Of a stretch of DNA of 64,000 nt, positions 51,121-63,579 are shown piece after piece. The stretch spans positions 9,203,479 through 9,267,478 of the forward strand of contig NC_089278.1 of assembly GCF_963678975.1 (NCBI RefSeq). Reading direction: 5' to 3'. The notes beneath the pieces are model-generated. The model saw only the letters and a list, made by a program, of their open reading frames with translations, was not told where the DNA came from and made no database searches. The DNA comes from Dysidea avara (taxonomy: Eukaryota > Porifera > Demospongiae > Dictyoceratida > Dysideidae). Each line of letters begins with the position of its first letter. Position 1 is the first letter of the stretch. Position numbers and translations under genes: made by a program.

Positions 51121-51950
51121 AATATCTGAGACCTCCTACTAACATGAACATGTGTAGCTATGACAAAGACACCAATTCTAGTAGAACCGAAGAGGTGGAT
51201 GCTATCATATCAACATGATGATGCTGTTACTCAAAAACATCAGCATGCAGCTAGCAAAATTATTAGCAACATCAGCCATATTTCACTACTTATAATCATT
51301 GGCTAGTGATTGGCTGGCATGGCCTGGCAAGGAGGACACTATGGAGTACTTGATGCATGAAGCAAACGTAGGGGCCAGATTGCAATAGACGATTTTACAT
51401 AGCTACAAATCTTGAATGCATACAACTTCAGGGCATAGGCCCACCACTCCATGCACTACAATTGTCAGTAATGCACCCATGCCGTAGATAAGTTCTTAAG
51501 AAAGTAGAAACTGCACAACTGTCACCTTACTGAGATTTGCACACTACAGAACTTGTGTTACTTATATACCAGACCGTCTTAACGGTTGATTTATGGCTGG
51601 ACTACTTCTAACCCAACTGTGGGGGCAAGCACTTGTTTGGTAATGATACAATAATTAGCTAATTGATTATTTCACAGTGGAAGGCTTTTCCCATAGAATA
51701 ATGAGAATGGTGCACTGGAATAATATGGTATTGTGCTTCCTCTGTCCATGGTAGCACATATACATGCAGTGTACTTTCAGTTGAGACAAAGCCGCCACCT
51801 GGATTTTCTTTGGCTCCAGTTAGGTCTGCAATATGTACGATGACTCTCTTCAAAGCCAACACATTCTGAAAGTACAGTGGATTGCTATTTCAAGAGTAGA
51901 TCTAGCTATATATTATTCATGTCTTTATTTGCCCCATGTTCCAGATGGTT
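51121..51950. other. Unassigned intergenic sequence
   Basis: No ORF of interest, splice-linked exon series or repeat was recognised in this stretch. Confidence 0.4.
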
Positions 51951-52596
51951 GGCCAATAAACATTATCCCTTAAGGAATGTGGACAACAGCTGAGAGTGCC
52001 TGGCACTGTTAATTCTGTTGAATAATTTTTTTACATTCCCGGTACCCTGCCAAATGCTTGAAAAGTGACTTTAGTCACAAGAAAGTGACTACATACACTA
52101 CTGCATGTTAGTAACTATAGACCAATTTTGCAATTAGCCTACCTTTCCAATTGTTAAAATGATGGAAAGTGTGCATGATTAAGAAAATTCTGGACTGAAC
52201 ACATGATTATAATTTACTCCTCACTAACACAGCTTATTGTTGGAAGAGCTTACTGCATTAAATTTTGAAGTAGAGAGTTGCTCAGTTAGTTTACCGTCAT
52301 TATTTTGCTAAGGCATTTAATTCAGTCCCTCACCAAACTAGAATCATAGATTGACGGAGAAAGGCTGATATTAATGGGCAGCTGTTATATAGTTGGTGTA
52401 ATGTCCTCAATGGCTTGTCTCAAGGCTATATGTCCTTGATCCTTTGTTGTTCAATGTTAATATCAATGACATGTGCCTATATCCAAGTCAAAATTTCTGT
52501 CCGGCTTGTAATGTGCTGGTGACTTTAATGTTTTGGCATGTAGCTAATTCATGATGCTGAGGAATTTTATATTTCGTGAGATTCACTGCTTGTAAC

Positions 52597-52743
52597 ATTG
52601 GTATTCTTTAACTTTTGCACAAAATACAGCACTTTAAATTAGTAGCTCAACTAATTAGAAAGATCTGTCTGCAGCTGCGCCATATATGTGACAAATTTTT
52701 CTAATTTGTTGAGCTACTAAAGTGCTGAAAGAATACCAGTGTT
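52597..52743. repeat. Palindromic insertion inside the LINE remnant
   Basis: AACATTGGTATTCTTT and AGTAGCTCAACTAATTAGAAA on the left are matched by TTTCTAATTTGTTGAGCTACT and AAAGAATACCAGTGTT on the right. Together they form a 147-bp imperfect palindrome. Confidence 0.8.
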
Positions 52744-52898
52744 ATGTTTGCCCATCTCACTCATATAATCTCGATTTAACTTCAGGCCCCTTGGGCCCTC
52801 GTCAATCAAGGTGATATCAATAAGTTATTAGCTTAGGCCAACAAGCTCTTTACTGCACCACACAAGTATGGTGAGTATAATATTCAAAGAATACAAAA

Positions 52899-53163
52899 AA
52901 TCCACTCAAAAGCAGCCAAGCTGTGAAAAAATGGTGCGGCCTTAAAAAGTCTGGGTGAAAAAAGTTGTGAAATCAAAGGTGGCGGCCAAGAAATGGCTTT
53001 AATGCTACTAAATTTCAGCCATCATTAAAATCTATTAGCATTAACATCATTGCAGCCATTTCTTCTAGTATAGCTGCCACCTTTGATTTCACAACTTTTT
53101 TCACCCAGGATTTTTAAGGCCGCACCATTTTATCACAGCTTGGCTGGCTGTTTTTGAGTGGAT
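52899..53163. repeat. MITE inside the LINE remnant
   Basis: The inverted arms include GTTGTGAAATCAAAGGTGGC on the left and GCCACCTTTGATTTCACAAC on the right. The outer ends are ATCCACTCAAAAGCAGCC and its complement. It is related to the shorter elements at 14876 and 24591. Confidence 0.85.
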
Positions 53164-53740
53164 TTCACTTCTTTTTGTAGGCTATAAGGCCCCAAAACCA
53201 GCCTATGGCTGACTTTGGGATTTGTTTTTACTCACATTACTTCTTATCTATACAGACACAGTGATGATTATTGAAGACAGCAATTGACATACTCCTATCG
53301 TTTAAGAAGATTAAATGATGATCCTTTATTACTGTCCTCATCAACTCAATTCAAATCTTTGACATTTTGGCATATAATTATACTGATGACTAAATTTCAT
53401 GCCCGTGCTGCATTTATGGTTGTGATTTTCATAGCCTATATATACCTTCATTGCAGTATCGTTGACTGTGAGGTGATACAATAATAATACAGTCTCGTTA
53501 ATAGTGATGTATTGGCATTGATTTTGCTGACTTTTTAAAAGCTCCATGACCACAGCAAAGAATTTTTTTTCAGTTAGAGCTGTGAATTGTTAGAACAGTC
53601 TACCAGACTGTGTAGTTAAAGCACAGTCCCTAAATAAATTCAAAAATTTATTTATTTATTAAGGCTTTACAGCACAAGTGCTGAAGGTCTGTAGGACACC
53701 TGGTCCTACAGCCTGTTCAAAGTTGTTACAGATTATTCAT

Positions 53741-55325
53741 AGTTACAGCACAGTCATTCAAATTATAAATAAATAATTTATAAATATTTTTTACTGATAT
53801 TAATCCGCACTTATAATTTGTACCTGTAAGCTGAAGCTGAATGCATTGAAATGACAACATATTTGTCCATTTGCGTGTTTGTCCAGTGTACATATAAATG
53901 CTTCTTTCACATTTAATCTCATACAGATTTACCCCATTACTGGTGTTACAAGGTTTTCCTTTCTTTTTCCTCAAATTATGTAACTCTTATGGCTACTACC
54001 TAACTGTGGCAAAAACACATGTGGTCTGTCTGCATACATGTCTATATACATAACATGTACATACATACATGCGTATTATGTGGTATTCATTTCTATGCAA
54101 AATTTGTTGCAGCTTCCTTCTATGTCTGTGGATCAGGCTCTATTCAGGGTGTTATGTTTCTGACTCCCTGCTTCACAAGCTTCATCAGGTCTCTAGTGAG
54201 ATAGTGAATACATTACATTAAGTGGTAAATTTGGGTGGCTGTTTTGTTAGAGCTTTTGACTGATCATATGTTTCCATTACTTTATAAAGCTACACTGTGT
54301 CCAAGGAAAGTGTTCAGGATGTTGGATAAAATTACTGGGTTACATAGCCAACAATAAATGTCTGTCATGCCATGTATTGGCTCATTAGCCCACTGAAGTT
54401 ATATAGAGAGAGTTTGAGTCATATGTTAAGATATGTATTTTACACAACAGTTTGACTATTCCATTAGAGTATTTTCCAAAAATCTGAGTCCATACAGTAA
54501 TCCTGTCACCCTAAATGTTGTGTATTAAGGCCATAAACTTAATTTAGGGTGGTATATATTGTAGTTAACTGGAGTTTTGGTGGTCCCTTTATATATCTCA
54601 AACTGGAGAACACCAGAGACTGGATCTGTTAAAAACAAACCACTGTCATCATCTATAGAATATCTTGTTTAGGAACTGGAGTCAATATCATACCTTGTAT
54701 AGTCTTAGGCGGTTGCCTATAGTGCCTATGTAGCCCTAAAACTGCATGGTCTTACTTCATTTATACATGCATGCATGGCTCATTCATGTATGATGGTATG
54801 ATAAGATTAATATGTCATTTGAATTGGCATGCAAAAATGGATTAGCTATACATGATCAAATACCAGTTTTGCCAACCAAATATTGCAAATATTTGCAGCA
54901 CTGATTTGCTTCAGCCCATGCAATATATTGTGCTTGGCCTCATATGCATTTCTATTTGATTTCTCCCACAATTAAGTGCTCTCAGTGCCATCATCATGGT
55001 ATATGCACGCATGAAACAGCCCTTTTCACATCACTGAATGAAGGTGTCTGTCTAATCAGGTCACCATTGAGGCTTCAGTGGGCAAAAATTAACATAAGTA
55101 GGCAGGCTGGCCACCAATAACAGAGTAAGGAGCTGGTATATAGACGACCTCTTATGCTACTAGACAGATACTCCAGCATCATGGGGTGAGCCTGAAATAT
55201 GATATAATGAGTATTTAGAGAATGAAAAATTATACAAATTGATTGGTGGCTACAATTTATTACTGAGTTGATGAAACTTGAATTTTCATGCTGAGGAGGT
55301 CACCTGTCTCTCCTATCAGCTCACT
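53741..55325. other. Unassigned intergenic sequence
   Basis: This is AT-rich DNA with short reading frames only. One reverse-orientation copy of the recurrent CTCTAATAGA motif lies at 54452-54475. No gene was recognised. Confidence 0.4.
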
Positions 55326-55999
55326 GTATAGGCGGATTTAGGGGGGTTTCAAGGTTTCCACGGAAACCCCTTTGAAAAATGATTATGCAACAGTTGAGTA
55401 TTTAAATTAATTATTGCGGCGTGCGCCTATAATAAGCGGCAAAACGATGTGCATGCTCAACACTCTGTAAATATAGACTTCGTAATAACACTAAAATTGT
55501 TGCCAAATGCAGTCTCTCAGAGCATCAAATTTTCAAAAATTTCCTGGGGGGCATGCCCCCAGACCCCCCTAGCACAGGTGAGTATGCTTCTTCTCACACT
55601 CATGCTTAGGCGGCAGAAGAGGGGGGTGCTGCAACTATTTCACTGGGGTGCTGAGCACCCCTCAAAGCTGTATTGTGAAATAGTCGTCACCAGAAACTTG
55701 TCAGTCACGATCGAAATACTCTAATAGAGCAGTCACCCTGATACAACTCAAGCATGTAAAAGTAAATAGTACTAGTATTTGATTAACAACTAAAACCACC
55801 GAAAATGCCTCCAAATTCAATCTCCTGACACCTAATTTTCAAAGTTTTCCTGGGGGGGGGGGCATGCCCCCAGACCCCCCTAGAATTAGCATTCTTCGTA
55901 CCACCATAAATTTTGGGCACCCCCAACTGTAGCATCCTTCCGCCTCCTATGCAGTGGATATGTCCACCTTCTAAACTGGAAACCCCCTTTATAAATTCC
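55326..55999. repeat. GC-rich repeat element with inverted GGCGGAT/ATCCGCC ends
   Basis: The segment opens TAGGCGGATTTAGGGGGG and closes TCCTAGATCCGCCACTG, so its ends are roughly inverted. Inside, the unusual string GGGGGGCATGCCCCCAGA followed by C runs occurs twice (about 55545 and 55855). It is probably a non-autonomous DNA element. The 91-aa frame over it shows no known domain. Confidence 0.6.
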
Positions 56000-56978
56000 T
56001 AGATCCGCCACTGTGACCTGATTAGAGATCCTGAGGAGAGGGATACGAGTATAGTTTATTAGTAACTCTTACTACAACCAAAATTATTAGCTCTTGTATA
56101 TAACATGTCTAGAACTGTATGGTCAGGTGATATCTAATTAGCACTAATTAGTAATATAGCATCCAATGTGTACTCCATGGAACCCCTCTTTTGGAATAGC
56201 CTCTATTTCGAGATATTCTAATAGATCAGTCTCAAGATACTGTAATAGAGCAGTCACAGTGTTTTTCTGAGCACAACAGTGAGTAGCAGTGTAGCAAGCT
56301 ACATATATAGTTATAAATAAGGAGAGATAGTTGGTGGAGAGATCTATTGTCAGTAGGTAATGACCTTTTTCTTTTTTTTTTGGTCTTCGACTTACAGCTA
56401 GGCTGAAGTTGCAATTCCAGAGTGGGACCTCCCCCTTTTAAAAAGTCCGGATCCGTTCCTGCAAACAAGCAAAGGAGTACAGCCATTGAGAGATACATAT
56501 TAATGTAATCATGTTGACTGACTCTGTATGCAAAGTTAGAACATGATTGTGTAAAACAAGTGACCAGGCAAGAGGATCAGAGACACGTACACTTTTCATT
56601 GCCTTACATGAGTTGTAGCTATAACCTATCCATGTATAGCATACACGTTCATGAGAGATTGAGAGTTCATTCATGTATGCACTGTTATGCATGTAAAACT
56701 GTGCCTTGAAAATCAGTGCCTGTTTAGATGACATTATGTCTGTCTATTGTGTGAATCCTCTTTCTACATTTATGATCCTTAGAGTCTCTCCACCTTCTTG
56801 CAGGTCCTTTGATAATTAAACCTGAGGCGGCAACTGAGTCACGTGATATACAATTAACATGTCTGGGCGCTCGCTTACATCCCATTATCAAATCACGTGA
56901 TAATCTTGCTGGAAAAGAGGTTGGGCGAGGCTGGGTGTCACTTTGGTAATGTCCTTAACGTATCATTAACTGTCTAGA
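56000..56978. other. Upstream flank of IQSEC
   Basis: Two adjacent copies of the recurrent CTAATAGA-CAGTC motif are at 56210-56257. A second GC-rich fragment (AAAAAGTCCGGATCCGTTCC) is near 56440. The IQSEC promoter and 5' UTR must lie in the right-hand part, but no core element was identified. Confidence 0.4.
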
Positions 56979-59900
56979 ATGACTACGGAACATACCAATA
57001 AAATGCGTGGGCTCGTTGAAGAGCTTTTGAATACGATTAGCGGACAGGAGAAGGCAATCGAAGAACAGCAGAAATACATTGCGGAGTTGCAGGAAGAAAG
57101 AAACAGTCTGAGAACCCTAATCGACACGCTTATGAAAGATATGGAAGAAATCAAAAGAAATAGAGAATCTCGGGAACAGTTATTCGTGTAAGATATTGTT
57201 TACATGCATACCCTCGATGCATACAGATTGCGCGTACGTGATCGCGAGGTGTGTCTTGCCCTGGGTCTGTTCATGGACGTTTACGATAGTCATAAAGTGT
57301 GATACTTTATATAAGTTGTTGTTTGATACGTGTATGTATACTAGTGTGATGCGTTTATAAGTTTAATACCTTGGCACACACTCTATGGGTTCTCTTCCAC
57401 AAAAATTGAAAGCAGTTATCACTGACATGGCCTCAGTTATTGATGTTACATTAATTTGTTACTGCTGCTAATGCTTCCCTTGTTTCATCTAATTGTTAAT
57501 GTTGTGTGCTATTTGTTGTCATACAGAGGCGGGCAACCATCAGTGTCTCCTGTTACAGAAGTGGACGAGGTTGATTATGACAGTCAACAGAAAGAACTAT
57601 CCAAGGAAGAACATATGAAATCAGTCACTACCAAAGTTAATGGGACAACAGAAAATGGCACTTTAGATTCTATAGGGGAAAGCAATTCTAGGACTACAGA
57701 GAATGGTAGTTTAGATATCACAGAGGAAAATGATGCGGTTAAAAAGATATCGCAGCTGTCTGATGTGGAGGAAGAGAATACAGTCAAAAAACTATCGCGT
57801 TCTAAGACTGACTCTGATTTGTTAAAAGAACACAGCAAGCTAACAAAATCTCATTTAAAGTCAGGGGAGTACCCTCAGATTCCTCCAAAGCCAATACTAT
57901 CCAATCGTTCAGCTACAGTGAGTATTGTTGATAGCAGCAGCAGTACCACGAGCAGTCCTACAAGCCCAAAGACGTGGCCTACAAGTCCAGTTAGTCCTAA
58001 TACTAGCCCATCAAGTCTTGAGTCACCAAAAGGTGCGCAAAAGTCCAGGGGCTTCATTGGTGCTTTGCGATCCAAAAGTCCTAATTCACCAAGTCGATCT
58101 AAAAGTCCTGCAAAAAAGAGTGGGACAGTTAAGTTTTCACATACCAAGGACTTTGATGATGACATTCCTATGCGGGACACTCGGTCAGCTACAATGAGTT
58201 CACAACAAGCATTTCATGAGCACCACATGAATAAACAGAGAAGAAACAAGAAAACCAGTAATGACAAGACTTCTCGTAGGCTCAGTGCATCTAATTTGAA
58301 AAGGGCAACAGGTATAGACAGTGGTAGTAAGTTTGGTTATCAGTTTTCACCAGACATGGAAGAGAGACTGCAGATGAAGATTGAACAAGGCATAGAGAGC
58401 ACTTATGGTTCTATTGAGAGGTGTATACATGCTGCATCTGTTATTCAACGATATTACAGGCGATGGAAAATGAGACAAAGATTTAAGGCCTTGCGCAAAG
58501 AGGTGGCATCGGTTTCTGTCATACGTCCCCGAGCTGCTTCAATGAAAATTCCCATGAGATCTCATTCAATACGATACAAAAGCAGTAACGCAGGTTCTGT
58601 ATCCATTTTGGATGAGTTCCCAGAAATCAAAATGCTCACCACTCGAATACAAAGCCGTAGCAAAGCACTGTACCATCCTCTACAAAACAAGAGCACTGAT
58701 GTTGGTCCTACAGCACGGCTACGAAGAGAGGCGTCTTTAGAAATACAAGAAACAACGATGGTGATTACTGACAGGTCTGTTACTCCTAGTAGTGATGTAG
58801 ATGTTGTTGAAGAAAGAAGTGATGACGTGTTTACTTCTACGCTACCATCCAGTCCTGAGGTTGTCCTTTCTGATTCCAGTTCCGATTTGGGAGCACAGCT
58901 TCAACCTCCATGTGTTCCATTGTCAATATCTGCTGACTTTCTGACTAGTAAACTTCTTGATGACAAGCAATCGCGTCCACATTCTGTCAGTATTGTGTCC
59001 CACTTTGCACGAAGCAAAAGCGTAGAGGATTTTATGGGTGTCGACGATCATACTGGTGGGCCGAAAATGCCAGTGCTCAAGCCACATGAGAGTGCCACAT
59101 CACTGAAGAAGAAGACCAACATTGGCATCACTTTATTTAACAGGTCAGTAGCATATCATAAATATCATGCATCACTGACCTGGCATGGTGACAAATATGC
59201 TCTAAGATCACCAAACAAATTGTTGAAGCCTTTGTAATTTGGTTGCATCATTTCAGGAAACCAGCAAAGGGAATTCTGTACATGGTACTACAGGGGATAC
59301 TGCAGGACTCTCCAGAGGATGTTGCTCACTTTATAAAGGCCCAATACGGACTGAGTAAGGCCATGATTGGAAAGTTTTTTAGCGATCTTCACAATGAATT
59401 TAGCATGAGCGTACTAGAGTAAGTGAAGTAGCATAATTATTGATTACATCAATTACTTCTTTCCTCTTTTATCATCAACTGTCCATTAGGGCATTAGTAA
59501 ACAGTATGAAGTTCACTGACAAGCCTATAGATGAGGCATTAAGATGTCTACAAGAAGCCTTTCAAATCACAGTGAGTTTACATAGTTGTGTGTCAGCTTG
59601 ACTGTATGGCTTGGCTGAGAATGGTATGTAAAGAAGTCATATGGGTTCCCTTTTCTGCACAGGGAGAAGCACAGCTGATTGAAAGGATTGTCTCAGTAAG
59701 TTAGATGGGTTGTTATTGTATTTGAAGTGTGTTTTACCTATTGTGTTATATCCTCCTCCAATTGTCTTGTATAGATTTTTGCTGGCAAATACTTCAATGA
59801 CAATGTGTCTGGTGCAGTGTCCTCAGAGGATGCTGCATTTGTTCTTTCCTATGCCATCATGATGTTGAACACTGATTTACATTCACCGCAAGTGCGACAT

Positions 59901-62900
59901 CACATGACCACCAATGAGTGGATCAAGATGAACAAAGGTGGGTGTGCGTGCTCTACCAATTGAAAGATATTACAACCAATTGGTAGAGTGTTGGCCTGGA
60001 TTCCAGGTTCGATGCTGTGTGATGCTGTTGTTGTTTCATTGACTGTATACTTACCTTCCCAGCTACAACTGGGGACCTGGGGAAGCAGCCTACTCAGCTG
60101 TGTCATCAATCGGTACCTGGTAATTACTTCTTTGGGTACATACACCTTTACCCATAAGGCATGATACAGCTTCCTTCAGATATCCCAGGAGGATTTGCCC
60201 ATCATTGCACCTGAGTAGTGCATGGTGTTTTACTGAGTAGGCGTGACTGTGTAATATACAGGGATTTTGCTTTTTACTTTGTATGTATCTGTGCTTGTAT
60301 GTGCTGCATACATGATGGTGTTGTTCTTGTTGTAGGAAATAACAATGGTGAGAATTTTCCTCAAGAATTTTTGATACAGATATATGAACGTATACAAAAG
60401 GTAAGTGGAGTGCTTGCTTGTCAGTTGCCATATTTATATCGATATTTTGTGACTGTAGGAGCCATTTAGACCTGGTACAGATCACGTTGCTGAAGTGGAG
60501 GCTATACAGAAGGTGATAACAGGAGCTGACTGCCCAGTAAGTACAGCAATATCGATTTGCACGCGTGCATGCACACACGCACACACACACAATTGCTACA
60601 TGTCATTAACACCGCTGTAATCCCCATGTTTTGATATTTCTCCTGTTGGTATTGATGTACATGAATATCATTTTATCACCAGCGTCAACTAGCTTGGTAG
60701 TTGCTCTATTTGGAGAACAAGCAGCCTTGTTTTCTGTTCTATTTTCAGGTAGCTTGTTAACATGTTGTAAACTAACTCATTTATGTCTGACTTATCATTT
60801 GCCCTAACTCCAGACATTGACAAGTGTATTTCCTCATTGGATTTCCCTCCAGGAAATGATTAATGTTGAAAAGCATTTTTAATTTTATTATGCACATCGG
60901 TACATGAAATGTAGGCATCAGGCCTTTGTTTCAATAAAGCATTTTTGGATTGCCAATTTCTATGACCATGGGTTCAAGGCTGTAATGGGCTGCTTGTACA
61001 TAATCATATTCACAACAAATGGTTTACATTATGTTCTGTTGTATAAACTAGTAGAATAATAGTTCAATCTCAATTAGTACCACAAAGCAGCTTGTACTAA
61101 ACCAAACTGGTATATAGGGTTGATTCTTATTCGGCATTTTGCATGTAGATATACATATGCGTACACATCTGTGCTGTAGAACCCACACATCAACATTCGT
61201 ACACACACACACACACACATACACAAACATGTGAGATCATTTTGACCTTGTCTCCGACCATTAGCTAGCTTTATAATAGAAGGGAAGCTGATCCCAAGTG
61301 TTATATTGTTCACTAGATTTTTATACTTCCATTTGTCGATTGCATCATGTGATCCGTGTTGTTTCTACTAGAACATAGCAATGCCTCACAGACAATTAAG
61401 ACTCAAGGTTACAGTGAACGAAGTTGCAGAAAGAAACCCACTTGTCTTTTCCAACCACCATGTTCGTGTACTCTTCATCTTCAATGATTTGTTGCTGGTA
61501 AGTATCAATTTCCATGGTTACAGCAGTGAAGTTAATTCAAAGAAACTTTACTATTGTATGTTCTCTGTTGTTTCAAATCCTTAATTAAGGCAACAGGAAG
61601 ACTATTAATGGACTAAGATATGATAGGATTTACATATTTTGTTAAAAGTGTTATCCAGGTAAAGTAACTTTTGTAGTCTTAGAACAGAATTTGGTTTTAA
61701 TTACTAAGACTGTGATCCTTGAGACAGCCAGGATAGAAATCAACTTTGGATCATGTGCTCCTTGTCAGCACACAAGTGTTATAGGAGTGTCAACTATTTG
61801 TGTTATGCTTGTTTAATATGTCCCACCATGGTGAATGTTATTTTCTTGTTCACCAATTTTATAAAGCATGCATGCATATGTGTGTGTGCGTTTGTGTGTG
61901 TGTGCGCACGCACACGCGTGTGCATACATGTGTGTCATGTGTGGATGTGGTGTGTGTTTTGTTAGTGCAGCAAGTAGTGTGTTTGGTATGCATGTGCAGC
62001 CTACCAATATTGCCTTATAAAATATTTGACTTGTGTGGCTCAACTTACTTTACTTGTAACCGTAACTGATACTGTTTATGCTACTTGGTCAAATGACATG
62101 CAATTCCAATTGCCTGATTAGTTATGGGCAATTGACGATACTTCTGTTAACAGTGGCTTCTTGGGCTTCAACTGTGTAATTCATCTAGAGGCATTTATGG
62201 CTCTTTTACATAGTATCTCCAGTCTGCATCTAGTTTCAAGTACACCAAAATGAACTGTATTAAACATGAAGCTGTGATATATAACAGAGTACATTTAAAG
62301 TTAACCTTGTGTAAAATGTTTTCCTGCTAGGTATGCAAGCCTTCTGGTGCCAAGAAACAGAACCCAACATACTCATATCGATCATGTTTCTCACTTCTCA
62401 ACACCGTTTGTATCCAGTGTGATTCACTGAAAAGTGAGTTATTATATTGTGTACTTAGTAACGCTGGCAATATTTCATGATTCATTAATGTACAGAGTAC
62501 AAGCATGGTGTCCAACTGATATCAACATTGGATAACAAGAAATTGATCACTTGCAGTTGTGACAATATTGTCAATCAAACACAACTACTGAAAAAACTGA
62601 ATGAGTCCATTCAAGAGGTAAATAATATTTGTTGCACTTATGCTCAATCAAGCTGTGTAGTGTATACGTGTGTGTGGGTGCGTGCATGCACATGTGTGTG
62701 CATCTGCCTATTAGCAATATGAATTTACTTTCTACTTATAACTTACCCAGCATCTTGATTTTTGACAGGTAAGCGACTTAGAAAAGCTGCGCATTGCCAC
62801 GCAGAGCCAGCCAAGTAACAGAAGAACAAGCATTGGTGCCAAGGAGAGACAAAGTAATCGGAAAGTCAGTGGTCCCATCACCATTGCAAATGAAGAACAC

Positions 62901-63390
62901 GAATTATCATCAGATGCCATGGTGATCAGTAGATGTAAGAATATACCACATGTTTCATTCACTGTGGTAACATTACTACTCTAATACAGCGAACACCTTG
63001 GTGAAGAGTGGCAGTTTCCATGCCCTGTCAGATATTGATGTATGTAAGATGTCAAGGTACCATTTGGTGTTATCTTAACATGTCATGTACTGTGTGTAGG
63101 AGAGTGATTCATTGTCAGATTGCACAATAGCCAGTTCCCCACGTTCACCTCTCTGCAACAGTGCTTCTGTGGATGGAGGGACTCATGGTAATCATAATTT
63201 CTCGCCTGTTGGCCGTCAACCACAGCGCACTAAAACACCACCAAAATCACAAAGATACTCTGTTAATAATAACCCTGTAGAGAGGTCAGACAGCAGCAGC
63301 AATTTGAAACTATCTGGCTCTCCAAAGACTGGTACTGGCTTTCTTCGCAAACTCAAGGGCAAGTCAGGAACTTACTCAGTACACACCTAA
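56979..63390 (+). CDS. IQSEC: IQSEC/BRAG-family Arf guanine-nucleotide exchange factor
   Basis: IQSEC proteins load GTP on Arf (mainly Arf6) at the plasma membrane and are tuned by calmodulin. Fourteen exons join to 1,088 aa: 56979-57187, 57527-59143, 59257-59418, 59490-59571, 59663-59695, 59775-59937, 60336-60400, 60459-60536, 61372-61497, 62331-62433, 62496-62617, 62769-62934, 62990-63039, 63100-63390. The order is an N-terminal coiled coil (1-70), a Ser/Thr-rich disordered region with SPTSPKTWP-type repeats, one IQ motif (AASVIQRYYRRWKMRQRF, about 372-389), Sec7 (about 605-800) and PH (about 800-925, RVLFIFNDLLL). A Ser-rich tail ends it. The Sec7 glutamic finger is kept in GEAQ (Glu692), and MLNTDLHSP is present. 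Invertebrate genomes usually have one copy, so no vertebrate paralogue number is assigned. Confidence 0.92.
59945..60290 (+). repeat. SINE-like repeat with tRNA-like head (IQSEC intron 6)
   Basis: TTGGTAGAGTGTTGG and, 14 bases later, AGGTTCGATGCT resemble the A and B boxes of an RNA polymerase III promoter. The body shares ordered blocks with the copies at 31490 and 34367. It is too degenerate to be a functional tRNA gene. Confidence 0.6.
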
Positions 63391-63579
63391 CACTTACATG
63401 CAATAGAGTATAATTTTTTTTTATTCTCACACTCGTTCACTTGCACGTGCAAATTTTATTGGAGTTTTTTATTTTTATTGATATACCCATGTCCTTGTAT
63501 TTGAATATGTTCACGCGATACGGGTGTGTTTTCGCAGCGCTGTTTACAAGTTGAAAGGTGCCAACAGAGTTGGGTTGAG

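Larger units (their letters stand above)
51951..53740 (+). pseudogene. Decayed LINE reverse transcriptase with nested MITEs
   Basis: In shifting plus-strand frames one reads SNYRPI and IVKMMESV (about 52105-52175), FAKAFNSVPHQTRII (about 52305-52350), and LFNVNINDM (about 52440). After two palindromic insertions comes NSLPDCVVKAQSLNKFKNLF (about 53595-53655). These match, in order, conserved blocks of a non-LTR reverse transcriptase and its C-terminal tail. The copy is broken by stops, frameshifts and insertions at 52597 and 52899. The 3' end has ATTTATTTATTTATTAAGG. Confidence 0.75.

Noticed and set aside
59144-59237. Extension of the long IQSEC exon to a stop at 59237
   Set aside because: The Sec7 domain continues only if the donor at 59144 is used; the extension is intron read-through.
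59970-60015. tRNA gene
   Set aside because: A- and B-box-like strings are present, but no complete cloverleaf or anticodon arm could be drawn; the body belongs to a dispersed repeat.
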